64,000 nt of DNA from Apodemus sylvaticus (GCF_947179515.1 NC_067480.1:9233501-9297500), one strand, 5' to 3'; shown: positions 10,970 through 22,855, counted from the first letter of the stretch. Notes: a model not told the origin generated them from the sequence alone. Translations and numbers: made by a program.

Positions 10970-13600
10970 GTCCTCTTTGTCCACTTGGCTTCATTCCACC
11001 CAAGCTATACCCAACCATTAGGTCCAACACTGTTGATATATTTTCTCTTCTGACAAAGCTGCTCTGCCTAGAACACACTCAACTAACAAAAGAAGTCCAT
11101 ACAACTGTATCTCATCACAAAAATACCAGCAGTAGTAAAGATCAAGCCAGTTTCTTCTGTCCAGAACCTACCAGTCCTGTAGAAATGTTTATCAGTGAGA
11201 ATTACATAGAGGAACCCCAAGAATCAGGATTTTTTTTAAAAATCATAAACTTCATGAAAAGATTCAAAGAATTTTTAGAAATCAAATCCACACACACACA
11301 CACACACACACACAATCAATGAACTTAAGGAGAAAAAGATTAAGGAAAATAAATGCGTAAGGAATAACCAAGAAAACGTGAAACAGAATGCATGGAAAAT
11401 TTGACATGGACAATCTGAGACTTGGGAACAGAAATCAGTCAGGAAATACAAACTCTGAAGAAGACTCAAGCTGAAATAAAGACAGATTTGGAGATCCCAA
11501 CAATTCAACTAAGAAACTCAAAGGAAAGCCTGCCAAAAAGAATGAATCAAGCAGAAAAACAGAATATAAGGATGTAAAAGTAAGTACAGAATCTATGCAG
11601 AGTCAAATAAAATAAAGCACAAGAAAGGAACACAAAGGAAGTATAGGAACCCATATTAAAAAGCAAAACAAAACAACCATTTCAATTATAAGCATAGATG
11701 AGAAAGAATCCCAAGTCAGTGGCACAGACCAGATCTTCAATAAGATCATAGAAGAAAAGCTGTTCAAACCAAGGAAAAGAACACTTAGAGGGATAACATA
11801 GGCCCAGCGAGCATCTAAAACAGAAGATGAGAAAAGAAAATATCCATGGCATATCTGTCATAGCTAAAACATTCAGTATATATAACAAAGTATATTGAAA
11901 GATACAAGAGGAAAAAAACCCCACAAGTCACATACAAAGAAAAACCCACTAAAATAGCAGCTGAATTGTAATTAGAAACTTTAAAAACCAAGAAGAGTCT
12001 AAAGAAAAGCAACCAAGTCCTGAAAGACTATGATAGCCAACCTAAAATAATATACCCAGCAAAACTATCTGCCATGATTGAAAAGGAAAACAAAATACAA
12101 AAAAAAAAAAAAAACAGCCAAACAAAACAACTTTCACGATATAAACAGCCTAAACAAAAATATATCCAACTAACTGAACGAAAAAGCATTGTTTCAGGCC
12201 AAAGAGAAAACTGAGCATCATCAGAGGAAAGAAATATGGAGCTGCAATCATTAAAATATAAAATAATAATAAGATCATAAACAATACCAAATATCAACAA
12301 CATCATGACCATATTTAATACACATATTCCAATCATAACATTAAGTATTAATCGACACAATTCTCCAATCAAAAGGCACAAACTGAATGAACCAATAAAG
12401 AAAATCTAGAGTAGGAGAGATGATGCTGCAGTTAAGAGCACTAGCTGCTCATTGCAGGACTTAAATTCATCCCAGCAGCCACATGGTGGCTTATAACCAA
12501 CCACCCATAGTGGGATCTGATGCTCTCTTCTGGTGTGCAGATATATACGTAAGATATATAAACAAATAATAAAAAATCTTAAAAATGAATAAACAAAATC
12601 TGTTACCTGCAAGCAAAAACACAACTCAGTTTAAAGATGGGCACCACTTCAGAGCAGAAAGATGGACAAAAGTTCTCCAATAAAATGTGACCACGGAGCA
12701 AATAGGCATTGCTATCTGAATATCCAGAAAAGTAAACTTCAAACTAAACTTAATCAGGAGTAGAGAGAGATACTTCATTCCATCAAGAAAACAGTTAATC
12801 AAGAAGACATTACTATCCTAAACCAATAAATACCAAACTCTGGGGTACCCAATTTTCTAAAATATCTACTACTGGATTTAAAGAAACAGAGTAACATGAC
12901 TCAATTAATAGCAGGTAACTTCAATACCACACATTCTCCAATAGACAGGTCATCCGAACAGAAATTAAACAGAACAATATCAGAATTAATTGGTATCACA
13001 CAGCAAATGGACTTGCAGATATCGTCAAAATTTCCAACACAAACACCAAAAAATACACATTCTACTCAGCAGCACACAGCTTCTCCAACAGAGATTATAT
13101 CTTACACATGTGCATGCACACGCACACACACTCACACACAAATCTTCAATAAGGTAGAAGTTTCTCCCTTTATCCTTTGAGACCACAATGAAATAAAACT
13201 TAAAACTGACAGCAAACAAATCACAATAAGCAAATTCAAGGAGAATAAATAACTAATAACTGAATGATGAATGGGTCAGAAAGGAATAAAAATCTTGCTG
13301 GAACTAAATGAAAATGAAACACAACAAAACCCTGGAGACACGGAAAGCCTGAGAGACACTGAACGCCACCCTACGAGGGAGACTGACGCCAACATTGAAA
13401 TGTCGTGTTAAATCAGGAGAAGTACAAATACATGCCTTATGATGTGACTCAAAAAGATGGGAAACATGAGCAAGCCAAATGCAAACCCAGCCAATGAATA
13501 TCATAACAAAAAACTAGAGAACTTTAGAATATAGAAGCAAAGAAACAAAACAAAAAGAATCAACAAATCCAAAACTAGAGGAGATTATATGGAGTGAGGT
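10970..13600 (+). mobile_element. L1-family LINE sequence (ORF1-like and further body), decayed
   Basis: From about 11230 the sequence is A-rich, with lysine/glutamate-type codons broken by many stops, as in ancient L1 ORF1. ATACCCAGCAAAACTATCTG near 12050 is a classic L1/HAL1 ORF1 segment. From 12890 on, the text around GCAGGTAACTTCAATACCAC and GACCACAATGAAATAAAACT matches L1 body sequence as I remember it. A CA microsatellite (11289-11314) and a B2 (12408-12585) interrupt it. No intact reading frame remains. The 161-codon frame at 10837-11322 is not recognisable as protein. Confidence 0.75.
12408..12585 (+). mobile_element. B2 SINE inserted in L1 sequence
   Basis: GTAGGAGAGATGATGCTGCA, then GTTAAGAGCACTAGCTGCTC and CACATGGTGGCTTATAACCA, and a TCTTCTGGTGTGCAG block, give a full-length but diverged B2. 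The A/T-rich tail ends near AAAAATCTT. The tRNA-like head is part of the SINE and is not a tRNA gene. Confidence 0.88.
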
Positions 13601-13619
13601 CCCCTAGAACCTAAAAGAC

Positions 13620-14170
13620 AAATGTCACAGGATCTCTATGACTGGAGGTTCCTAAGCTCCCAAAATCCCAGTGTGAGTACATAGCCTGGATAACTGAAGA
13701 AACCAGTTACAGATAAAAGTACCAATTGGGGAAGAGAGGGTAGGAAGGCTGTCAGAGCCAGAAGACAAGGGAGTTTGCTGAGGCTGTGCCTCCTGCGGGA
13801 GTCAGAAGTTACAGCCACAAAGGCCAACCAACATTCCCACACCGCCCAAAAGAGATCTGAACAGGACACCAGTGGACATGCTAAAGTAGATGGGGAAAGG
13901 CTAAAAGGCCTCAAAACTCTACACAAAGAACTACACACAACTAAGGAAAGCCAAGAGTAGGAGAAACAGTCTTTCCCAAGGAGGAGTCCACTAACTGGTT
14001 TTCCAGAACTAAAATGTCAGCCTTGAAAACATGAGTACAAGCAACAATACAGGAAATATATTTTATACATACACACATAATAACAATTACTGAAGAGGCC
14101 ATGGGTCTGAAAGAGAGCTAGCCTAGCAGGGTTCATGGAAGGGTCTGGAAAGAGAAAGCAGAAGAGAGGA
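13620..14170 (+). mobile_element. L1 (Lx-like) 3' UTR
   Basis: GTCAGAGCCAGAAGACAAGG, TGGACATGCTAAAGTAGATG, CTACACAAAGAACTACACAC and a closing GAGGCCATGGGTCTGAAAGA follow the 3' UTR of the older murine L1 class in order, as I remember it. Together with the upstream sequence it makes a roughly 3.8-kb sense-ordered L1 series, though it may be several insertions. Confidence 0.7.
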
Positions 14171-14389
14171 ATGTTTCACTTGTATTATTTAATGGGGCTG
14201 GTAAAGGCAAGACCTCCCATATATACAGTCTCCTCCAGAGAAAACAGGGTGAATTTTGTCCTTATTTGTCCACATACACACATTCTGCATAGGATGAGGA
14301 CTCTCTGGGAAGACAGAATTCATGGCATTCCAACGTAATGTCTTGTAAGACACAGAGACAAGAGAGAAGGAAGGAGCACCAGCTGCGCC

Positions 14390-14560
14390 TGAGACACGTG
14401 ACGGCATGAGTCCTAAGGGAAGCTCACTTTCTGAGAAAATAGAGCTTTTCCCACTATCAAGCCCTCCGGTGCCATAAGCCCCAACAAATCTTTTCTTTTA
14501 TAAGTTGCCTTGGTCTTGGTGTCTCATCACAGCAACAGAAAAGTAACCAAGATACCCACA
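14390..14560 (+). mobile_element. LTR 3' part (MaLR-like), decayed
   Basis: CCATAAGCCCCAACAAATCT, TTATAAGTTGCCTTGGTCTT and TCTCATCACAGCAACAGAAA are the usual end of rodent MaLR-like LTRs. The fragment ends about 70 bases before exon 6. Confidence 0.6.
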
Positions 14561-14629
14561 CTGCTGCAAGTTCAGAGCCCCTGAGACCTTGGTCAACGGA
14601 GTCATCAGCTTCCATCAGATTCTACGTAC

Positions 14630-14803
14630 CCCAATTCTGCCTCCAGAAAAATTCCAGTGTTTTTTGCAAAGAAAAGTGTTTTTTGACTGAATAATGGACT
14701 CTCTGGATGAGCATGTGTGAAAATCCAGCACGTTTGAGAAGATAAGCCATTGTGGGTGAATGTCCAAAGGGATCGATGGCCCAGCCCGATCGAGGTTTCA
14801 CTC
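14630..14803 (-). CDS. Man2a1: Man2a1 exon 6: GH38 nucleophile exon, residues 278-335
   Basis: This 174-base exon completes Gly278 and ends with the first base of Asp336. It reads VKPRSGWAIDPFGHSPTMAY and goes on through KRAGFSHMLIQRVHYSVKKH to EFFWRQNW. Asp288 in GWAIDPFGHS corresponds to Drosophila Asp204, both the catalytic nucleophile and a zinc ligand. The QRVHY block is another conserved active-site segment. The acceptor is tttatcaacag and the donor is TGGG|GTACGT. The segment YSVKKHFSLQK matches what I remember of rat rather than mouse (YAIKKHFSLHK), part of the evidence that this is not the laboratory mouse. The frame stays open past the donor into intron 6, where the codons no longer match the family. 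Confidence 0.97.
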
Positions 14804-15758
14804 CTGTTGATAAAGAAAGGAAGAATTAATGTTCTTTTTTTTATTTTTTGTTTTAACAATAAGCGAAATAAGTTATGTTGCACTGAGACACATCAGAGCT
14901 CCAGGCTCCTGGGCTTGAAGATAAAGGGAGCTCCCATTATACCACCTCACAGTTATAATTATGTGACATCAACTTCGGAAGACAAATGCCCAGTCCACCC
15001 AGGAACTGCTGATCCTTCAACTCAACTTACACCTCCAAATCCCAACCGTCTGCCACTGACACCTCCAAACAGCCCAACATCCCCATGTCACCCAGTGGCA
15101 GAACTGGCTGCAATGATTTGACAGTGTGTCACTGAATCTCAAAGGGGTCTGATGTTCTTTTCGCTCTCCCTAGAAAGGGGTTAATGGAAGCTTCAAACAC
15201 GGCTCAGATCAGTTAGAAGAGCCATCAGCTAAAATGTGTCTGTTTCAGAGAACCAAATGTGGCAAACATAAATAAATGCACAAATAAATGCACAGGTTAG
15301 AATTAATGACACATGGATATTCATCTAGCATCATACAAATCTGGTCATTCAATTCCTCAAGACTCTCAAATAAAGCTTCTATGTACAGTATAAAACTTGG
15401 CATAGCTAACAGAACTCCGCAAAGGTCTTTTTTTTCCCACTCAAGCACATGTTTAGCATTCTCTCACACATCTACAAACATGGGATGGTCGAGGGTTACA
15501 AAACTGACTTGAAGCTGACCCTGGCTCTAGTAGGAAATACTATCATTCAAATAGCTATGGCCCAAAGTAACTTATAAGACAGCAGAAAAACCTTGCTGAA
15601 TAATTCTAACATATAACACAGGAAGCCGGCAAAGAAGACTGAGAAGGAAGACCCAAACAAGACTCAAGTAAATCAAAATACACACACATGCATGCAAGGA
15701 GGACAGTTCTTACTCTTGATGTATCTCCTAAAAATTTATTATATTTTATTTATTTAAC

Positions 15759-16573
15759 TGTGATGATTAGTTTTTATGTCAACTTGACACAAACAACAGT
15801 CATGTGGGAGAAGGGAACCTTGATTGAGACAATGCCTCCCTAAGACTGGACTGTGGACAAGCCTGTACAACATTTTCTTAATTAGGGATTAATGAAAGAG
15901 GATTAGTCCATTGTGAGTTGACCCTGAGCTGGTAGTCCTGGGTTCTGTAAGAAAGCAGGCTGAGCATGCCATGGGGAGCAAGCCAGCAAGCAGCACCTCT
16001 CCCTGTCCTCTTGTCTTAAGAGTTTCTATTCCTGCACAAACATCATGACCAAGAAGCAAGCTGGGGAGGAAAGGGTTTATTCAGCTAACACTTTCACATT
16101 GCTGTTCATCACAAAAGGAAGTCAGGACTCGAACTCAAACAGGTCAGGAAGCAAGAGCTGATGCAGAGGCCATGGAGGTATGTTTCTTACTGGCTTGCTT
16201 CTCCTGGCTTGCTCAGCCTGCTTTCTTATAGAACCTAAGACTACCAGCCCAGGGATGGCACCACCCACAAGGGGCCCTCTCCCTTTGATCACTAATTGAG
16301 AAAATGCCCCACAGCTGGATCTCATGGAGGCACTTCCCCAACTGAAGTTCCTTTCTCTGTAATAACTCCAGCCTGTGTCAAGTTGACGCACAAAACCAGC
16401 CAGTATACCTCTGCATCATCTCCTGCGTACAGGTTCCTGCCTTGTTTGAGTTCCTGTCCTGACTCCCTTTATGATGAATAGAGATGTGGAAGTATAAGTT
16501 AAATAAACTCCTTTTTCTCTACAAGCTACTTCTGGTCACGATGTTTCATCACAGCAATAGTAACCATGAGACA
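15759..16573 (+). mobile_element. Solo LTR (MaLR-like), outer copy, split by an inner LTR
   Basis: It begins TGTGATGATTAG with TTTATGTCAACTTGACAC and ends TCACAGCAATAGTAACCATG-AGACA, giving TG...CA ends. It is flanked by the near-identical 5-mers TTAAC (15754-15758) and TTAAT (16574-16578). Its body is 15759-16011 plus 16413-16573, and the pieces join correctly once the inner element and one target copy are removed. The LTR class is inferred from end structure and the 5-bp duplication; the family name is not certain. Confidence 0.75.
16012..16407 (-). mobile_element. Solo LTR of the same family nested inside the outer copy, opposite strand
   Basis: It begins TGTCTTAAGAGTTTCTATTC (the reverse complement of the usual LTR end) and ends near CAAAACCAGCCAGTATA. 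A perfect 5-bp duplication CCTCT flanks it (16007-16011 and 16408-16412). Its reverse complement shares GTCAACTTGACAC-like, AGAAAGCAGGCTGAGCAAGC and AATAAACCCTTT blocks with the outer LTR, so the pair can form an imperfect hairpin in RNA. Confidence 0.8.
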
Positions 16574-16604
16574 TTAATTATCTGTTAATTATCTGTATCC
16601 CTGG

Positions 16605-16790
16605 TGGTGATGTGAGTGTTGATATGGGTACCCATAGAGTTCAGAAGAGAGCATTGCATTCCCAGCAGCTAGAATTAGAGGTCATTGTGTGCTACCAAAC
16701 ATGGGTGCTATGAACCAAATTTGGGTCCTCTGGAAAAAGAGACACTGGTCTTAACTGCAGAATCATATCTCCCATCCTCTCCTACAAAAT
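16605..16790 (-). mobile_element. B3-type SINE remnant, antisense
   Basis: GGGTGCTATGAACCAAATTT followed by GGGTCCTCTGGAAAAAGA and CTTAACTGCAGAATCATATC is the reverse complement of a B2/B3 head and body, well diverged. Confidence 0.65.
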
Positions 16791-18679
16791 ATTGTTTAGA
16801 AAGAGAAACTTTAATGTATGAGAAATAAGTTTATCAGATATACCTTCACAAACTAATGAAGGTTAGCACAGCCAACACTGGAACAGGGAGGTATCATGTG
16901 CCTCTCATAAGATACAGGGAATAAGATAAAACCATTAGCACAGAGAAGTTCTAGCCAGAGATAAATACTAGAGTGATAACCTAACGCCATGGAAGAAAAT
17001 TCAGATTGACATACTTTTTCCAAAACTGGCTTGAACTCTTCAAAATACTGAGGTCAAGAAACTCAAAAAAAAAAAAAAAAGCTGAGGAAATGCTTGAGAC
17101 TAGAGCAAACTAAAGACATGACAACTGAGTGTAACACATGATCTTGGACAGGACATGTGACTCTCAGCAGGAACAGCAGCCTCTAACCACAATGGCACTG
17201 GAAGATGCCGCGTGTGAGTCGGACTATCTCATGCCATCATCCCTAATTCTCCTGGTTTGACAACCTTCTTTTTACACATGAAAGTTCCCTGTTTTCTTCG
17301 CAAACATGCGGTGAAGTGTTTAGAAAGGGAGACTAAGTGCCTCTGACTGACTGTCACATGGTTCATTAACCAAAATGCACACGGACCTGTGTTCAGGAGG
17401 TACAGTGTCTTTCCCAAGTAATGCGCTAGAACATTTTATGAGTGTGAGATTTAAGAAGGCTGGGTATCATCACAAATAAAGGGAAAGGTAAGACTGGACA
17501 CAGGACAATGATAGCATCAAATGTCAGAGAGTTTAGTGTCCATCAGTTTAGACCTGCAGCTTCATCGATGAACTTTTCCCTGTCAACATCACTGGAGCAC
17601 AGAGGAGCAACTAGCTGCAATGAGAAAAGGAATCCATACACATACCAATACGGAGAGAAGGGGGGACTGCATTTCTTAAAAACTGTGATAGGAGGGAAAG
17701 TCAGCTGGGGAGAGACTTCAGGATTCTAGAACTTGCTGGTGTTTTCCTTGGCATTAGACTTTCTTTGATATATACAAGGGTAAGAGGATGAGGTAATATA
17801 AAAAAATTCCAGACAATAATAGTATACATCACATATATTTACAAATCATCTACTTGAATTCTGCTGAAAAGTTACTATCCTACTTTTCTATATAGAATGC
17901 CAGTTATTTATATAAAAGTATTATTTAATACAAAGTTTACTATATAACTATTATTTTGCATTATAAGTAATTAAAATATTTTTGTTTCCGATAAAACTAT
18001 TTAATTGCCATTTTAGATAGAAATCATATTATATCTATAATTATGTAAATATTTTTCATATTAAAAAATCTACCTAGAACAGAAGGGTCTCTGGGCAAAC
18101 TCTTACAGTAAGTTTTTCAAATGTCCATAAAATTTTTAGATTGTAAAGAATGCAATCTGACTAGTTATTACATTAAATATCATAAGCCAGTAAATAATTC
18201 ACATAAATGTAGCACATTAAGAAAGAAATCTAATCTCATTTTTGAAAACAAATATAAAAATCATAAAATGTAAAACACTAAACAGATTGAACTCCACAAC
18301 ACCCAAGCCAAATGGGATTTGCTCTGGAAGTCAATGACTTTTTAATTGAGCAAACTGCTATCACACTCATAGAACAAATTACAAAAATGACATATTGTTA
18401 ATAGATATCCGAAACAAATACGGTACGTATTGTAAATTGAAAAGTATTAAAAAGAATTTCCTCAACACTATTAAAAATATCTACATATGCTAATAGATAA
18501 TATATTTAGCACGTCTAAGTAATTTCATTAAATATCTGAAATAATGTCAAGTATCATTGTTAACATATGACTACAGAAGACTTGAACAAAGCGAACAGAT
18601 TCATGGTCTAAGCACTAACTGTATTACATGGATAATTGTCATATTTAAGGAACTACATATTTACTATATCTAATAATGT

Positions 18680-19180
18680 TGTGGGAAATTTTAAAATGAC
18701 CAGCAAGTTCCTACACTACTCCAGGCACTGGGGGACCACATGGCCCCAGCAGGGTGTTCTCAAGCAGTGACCTCCCGCCTAAAGGTTAGATGTCACAATA
18801 CCCAATTACCCGGTAAAATCCAAACTCTAGAAGCTTAGAATTAATCAGTCAGATTTATATATCAAATTCTCAATTCACAATATGCCCACACAATAAATTC
18901 AGGGCCAACTGATAATGGTACAAGCTGCCCACCTAGATTAGACAAGTTACCCAATTATTCTATTCCTGTCTGATATATATCTACCTGTGGCCATTTAAAG
19001 CCACACAGAATCTGAATCATCCTGTTCACCCTCCATCTTGCTTCCTCCTCCCCTACCTGTCTCCTTTGTCCTGTCTCTGTAACTCTTCCCTCTGCCTCCC
19101 TTGTCCCTGTCCAATCACAGGCCTCCTGATGCACTAATATTTAAATTAATTAGACAGAGAAAATCCTGCCACAATATAGT
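18680..19180. repeat. LTR-like interspersed repeat, family uncertain
   Basis: The region contains a C/T-rich block (CTTGCTTCCTCCTCCCCTAC) and short duplicated oligomers, resembling the LTRs of rodent ERVs (RMER type) as I remember them. No terminal repeats or target duplication were found, so this is a weak call. Confidence 0.35.
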
Positions 19181-19282
19181 CTATTAGTAACAAAAAGATA
19201 AAGTATACATGCTAGTTAGACTTTTACAGTTACACATTCAAACATACAAGTCAAAAGTTGTCTTAAATATTAGATACCAGTA

Positions 19283-19642
19283 TGGTTAGTGTTCATTGTA
19301 GACTTGGCAGATTCTAAAATAACCTGGGTGATAGACCTTGGACATATCTGTGGGGATAGTCTTGACTATGTTAATTGGTGGCTGAAGACACCTTCTAATT
19401 GCAGGGTAGGGCCTCTGCAGGTTAGGGCCTAGGCTATGTGTGTGGGAAAGCAAGCTGGGCTCTAATTTGTCTTCAGTGCTCTTTGTGGTAGACTCAAAGG
19501 CAGAAGCTGCTTCAAGCACCTCCTTCAGCTTCTACATGTTGATGGGTGGTAACTCTCAACTATAAGCTAAAATAAACCCTTTCTCCTTTAAGTTGCACTG
19601 CCAGAGTATTTTATCACAGCAACAGAAAATGAAATTATGACA
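19283..19642 (+). mobile_element. LTR (MaLR-like), decayed
   Basis: TGGTTAGTGTTCATTGTAGA at the start and AAAATAAACCCTTTCTCCTT, then TTTATCACAGCAACAGAAAA and TATGACA at the end, parallel the LTR pair at 15759-16573. Internal text is diverged. A target duplication is not clear. Confidence 0.6.
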
Positions 19643-19671
19643 GGTATCATTAAAGACAAAAGAACATAATC

Positions 19672-19902
19672 TAGCAAGATGGCTCAGTGGGTAAAGCACT
19701 CCTGTGCAAGCCCAATTTCTAGAACTCAGCCCCAGACATCAAAGTAGAGGGAGAGAACAAACCCCTGAACATCATCTTCTGACTACCATACACCCACCAG
19801 ACACATACACATCTGCACACTCACTCATATACCACACACACATACTCACAAACACACACACATACTTACACACACACACACATACTCACACACACACACA
19901 CA

Positions 19903-19941
<39 letters not shown>

Positions 19942-19965
19942 ACACACACACACAGAGAGAGAGAG
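19672..19965 (+). mobile_element. B4-type SINE with long (CA)n tail
   Basis: AGCAAGATGGCTCAGTGGGT and AAAGCACTCCTGTGCAAGCC, then GGAGAGAACAAACCCCTGAA and a TCTTCTGACTACCATAC block, fit the B4 family. The tail is a 130-base CA-rich microsatellite ending in a short GA run (19953-19965). Confidence 0.8.
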
Positions 19966-20519
19966 AGGGAAAATGAGAGACTTAGACAGGAACAGAGAGT
20001 AATAAAATCTTAAACAACAGATGGACAATCACAGGAGAGTAGGAAATCTCCACACATCATACACATGAGCAACCTCTCAGATGCTCACACAGAAAGGGAA
20101 CAGGCCAAGTGAATGACCAGTGTGAGAGACTAAAAAACATCAAAACAGGCAAAACTGTGGGCAATGAACACGAGCTGTACTCCCCATCCTCAGCTGAGAA
20201 AGAGACTCGAGGAGAAAGAATAAAGTCCCGTATCTCTCCTGAAATTGTTGCCTGCAAAGACTGGCACCAGAAATATTGGCCAAACTATGGAAGAAATCCA
20301 TTGCTGGTTGAATGTACAATAGTAAAAGCACCTTGAGAAACCCCTCCCCCCTACAGCAAGTCTATTCCCAGGATTTATCAATGGCAATAAAACACATGCC
20401 TAGAAAGAGCTGGCGCCCGTGTCACGCAGCTCACACCTAGAAGTGCACTACAGACAGCTGTCAGGAATCTAGTCTAAAATCAAACACTCAGCCATGAACA
20501 GAAGTGAGTTAGCAACATA

Positions 20520-20740
20520 GACCTGAACCTATCACAAAAACTTTTCAGTAGTGAAAAGATATAAGATTGCTAATCAAAGGAATCAATACACGCAGCTATG
20601 CACACTCCCAGTAAATACTCCTAAATGAAATCAAGAGGAAAACCCCATTTACAATGGCAGCTAACAAAATAAAGTATCTAGAACCAAACTCAACAAAGAA
20701 GCAAAACTTTCACAATAAAAGCTGTGAAGCCGTCACTGAG
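20520..20740 (+). mobile_element. L1 ORF2 fragment, sense
   Basis: ATTTACAATGGCAGCTAACA followed by AAATAAAGTATCTAGAACC and CTTTCACAATAAAAGCTGTG follows the L1 ORF2 segment that usually reads as isoleucine/alanine, then lysine-rich. It is short, diverged and frameshifted. Confidence 0.55.
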
Positions 20741-20869
20741 GGGAACCGTGGGTCCACACAAATGCAAACACGGCTCACAGTCGCGCATCGGCCGGCGCAT
20801 CGGGATTTGCTGTGGTTAGCATGGGGCTATTTCTTGCCGAGCCAACGTATCCCAGATAGTCCCCCTGCA

Positions 20870-21120
20870 TTTATTTATTTTTCATTTTGTGCATATGTGT
20901 GCTTTGCCTACCTGTAAAGATGTGTGCACAGGCGGCATGAAGTGTCTGAGGACTCTGTGAAACTGGAGGTAGAAGCAGTTATGAGCCAACAGGGTTTCGT
21001 GTATCCCAGGCTGGCCTGGAATCTACTAGGTAGTAGACAAAGATGACCTCAAACTCCCAAATCCCCTGCCTCTACCTCTGGAGTGCCGGGACTAGAGGTG
21101 TGCGCTACAATGAATAGTCT
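20870..21120 (-). mobile_element. Decayed B3 and B1 SINE sequence, antisense
   Basis: The right part (about 20990-21115) carries CCCAGGCTGGCCTGGAATCT and GAGTGCCGGGACTAGAGGTG, the reverse complement of an old B1. The left part (GTGCATATGTGTGCTTTGCC and following) resembles an antisense B3. Confidence 0.6.
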
Positions 21121-22416
21121 GTGTGACGCTAGGAATCGAACGCAGGGCCTAGAGCCACACCTACCTGTATGTATGTACGCCATTATTTTGTTGAAGGCGC
21201 CTTGCATTTGGTATGTGTGGGGAATTCTAGCACTAACCCCAGAGTCATGAATACAGGGCTTGTTTACAAAAAGGGAAACAAGGAGCCTGGGACAGAGGCA
21301 CATCAGACTATAGGTAAATGCACTTTATTGCGCATGAATCCATCTCAAGACAAAAGTATACTGAACAAAGAAACTAACTGCAAAGGAGTATACTGTGAGT
21401 CCACATGTGAGTTCTTCAAAAAAGCAGAACCGTCCTCTACGGTAACAGTAACAGGGAGCATGTGGCTGGAAGGTAGAGAGGAGGGGATGACAGAACGTTC
21501 CTGAGCATGAAATGAGCATGTATATCTGCCAAAATTCACCAATCTCTCAAGAATTATGCATTGAACTACATGCAAGCTATATATCAACCAAAGTTAAACA
21601 TTAAGAAAAATCTGAAAGTCATGTTTGTACACAGTGAATCTCTTAGCTTAGGGCGTATTTCAATATTTAAGGAAAGGAGCCATTCTGTGTAGGTCGGTAA
21701 GTTTCCCTCCATCCCCACACAAGCGCCCTGGCTTGCGGACTTGTTAAAGCTTAGGAGCCTGTGCCCTCTCCACCCGTGGCCTTCAAGAGAACTGGCCCCA
21801 GGGTCCCTGTGCCTCACCAGCTGCAGGACTCAGGAAAACTGGCCCTGGAGTCAGGAGAGCAGGTGAGCTGGCCCTGCCCCTTTCTGGTGCAGCACTTGGG
21901 AGAGCGGGCCCTGCACATGTCTAGACAGCATAGTATAGCTGGCTGTAGAGACGTGGGTGCAGGCAAGCAGCCCACGAGCTGAGAGCAGGAGAGCTGATCC
22001 TGCCTCCTGCCGAGGGCAGCACTGGGTAGCCTAGCCAAAGCAGTGCTGGAAAGCTGGCCCTGGTGGTGCAGATTGGGAAGAGCTGGTGGGCTACCCGGCT
22101 CAGCTCCCACCAAGGCTCCAATGAAAGGCTTGGAACTCACTCATGCCAAAATCTATACAGCTGGGACATGTGAAGGGGCCAGTCCTGCTGACCCAAAGCT
22201 GCAGGATCGCATGACACAAGGCAACAACAGGGTAACCGGGAGGAGTCCCACGGAGGACTCAATACTGACGGTGTCACAGCAACCAGAGATCTCAGACCAG
22301 ACCAATGACTCACTGCAGTGAACATTTGCAAGTGAAGGTGTGTGAACACAGGATACCCTGTGGGGCACAGTGTGACTTCTACAGCTTCCATGATGACATT
22401 TTCTATACATTGGTTT

Positions 22417-22427
22417 TGTTGTTGTTG

Positions 22428-22459
<32 letters not shown>

Positions 22460-22490
22460 GGTGGTGTGTGTGTGTGTGCGCGCATGTGTG
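22417..22490. repeat. Compound (TTG)n(TGG)n(TG)n microsatellite
   Basis: Nine or ten TTG units pass directly into about seven TGG units and then into TG/CG repeats. Translated frames give poly-Gln/His/Pro/Thr runs and are artefacts. Confidence 0.95.
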
Positions 22491-22649
22491 CATGCATGCT
22501 TTATTTTAGTGGGGAGTTTGTAATGAGAACAAGTAGATAAGAGGGAACGGGGAGATGAGTGGGACTAGAGTACAGGATATGAAACTCACAAAGAATCAAC
22601 GAAAAGTTTAAAATGCATAGTATATGCACGTAACACATGAAAAAATAAA

Positions 22650-22855
22650 AAAGAATTGAACTGTCATCTCAGTGGAATTTTGACTAACTTTGGTTTGAAG
22701 GCTAATTTGTTAGATATTACAATGGCTACACCAGCATGCTTCCTAGCTCTGTTTTCTTGAATTATCTTTATCCAATCCTTTACCTTAAGGTAATTTCTAT
22801 CCTTGATGTTGAGATGTGTTTCTTGCATGTAGCAGAAAAATGGACCCTGTTTTCA
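22650..22855 (-). mobile_element. L1 fragment, antisense
   Basis: GAACTGTCATCTCAGTGGAA, TTAGATATTACAATGGCTAC and GATGTGTTTCTTGCATGTAG match, in reverse orientation, a well-known stretch of rodent L1 ORF2 as I remember it. Confidence 0.65.

Larger units (their letters stand above)
8323..14629 (-). other. Man2a1: Man2a1 intron 6
   Basis: A 6,307-base intron. The part near exon 7 (8323-9800) appears unique. Then come a GATA microsatellite (9811-10082), a long composite of L1-derived sequence on the plus strand (about 10370-14170) interrupted by a B2 SINE, and the 3' part of an LTR (14390-14560) just before exon 6. Confidence 0.9.

Noticed and set aside
10837..11322. 161-codon plus-strand open frame, the longest here
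   Set aside because: It lies in decayed L1-type sequence, ends in a CA repeat and shows no recognisable domain; it is not a credible gene.
11682..12381. Minus-strand hydrophobic frames resembling membrane proteins
   Set aside because: They are the reverse complement of A-rich L1 ORF1 sequence, which always gives Phe/Leu/Ile-rich frames.
22137..22523. Poly-His/Gln and poly-Thr/Pro frames
   Set aside because: They come from the compound TTG/TGG/TG microsatellite.
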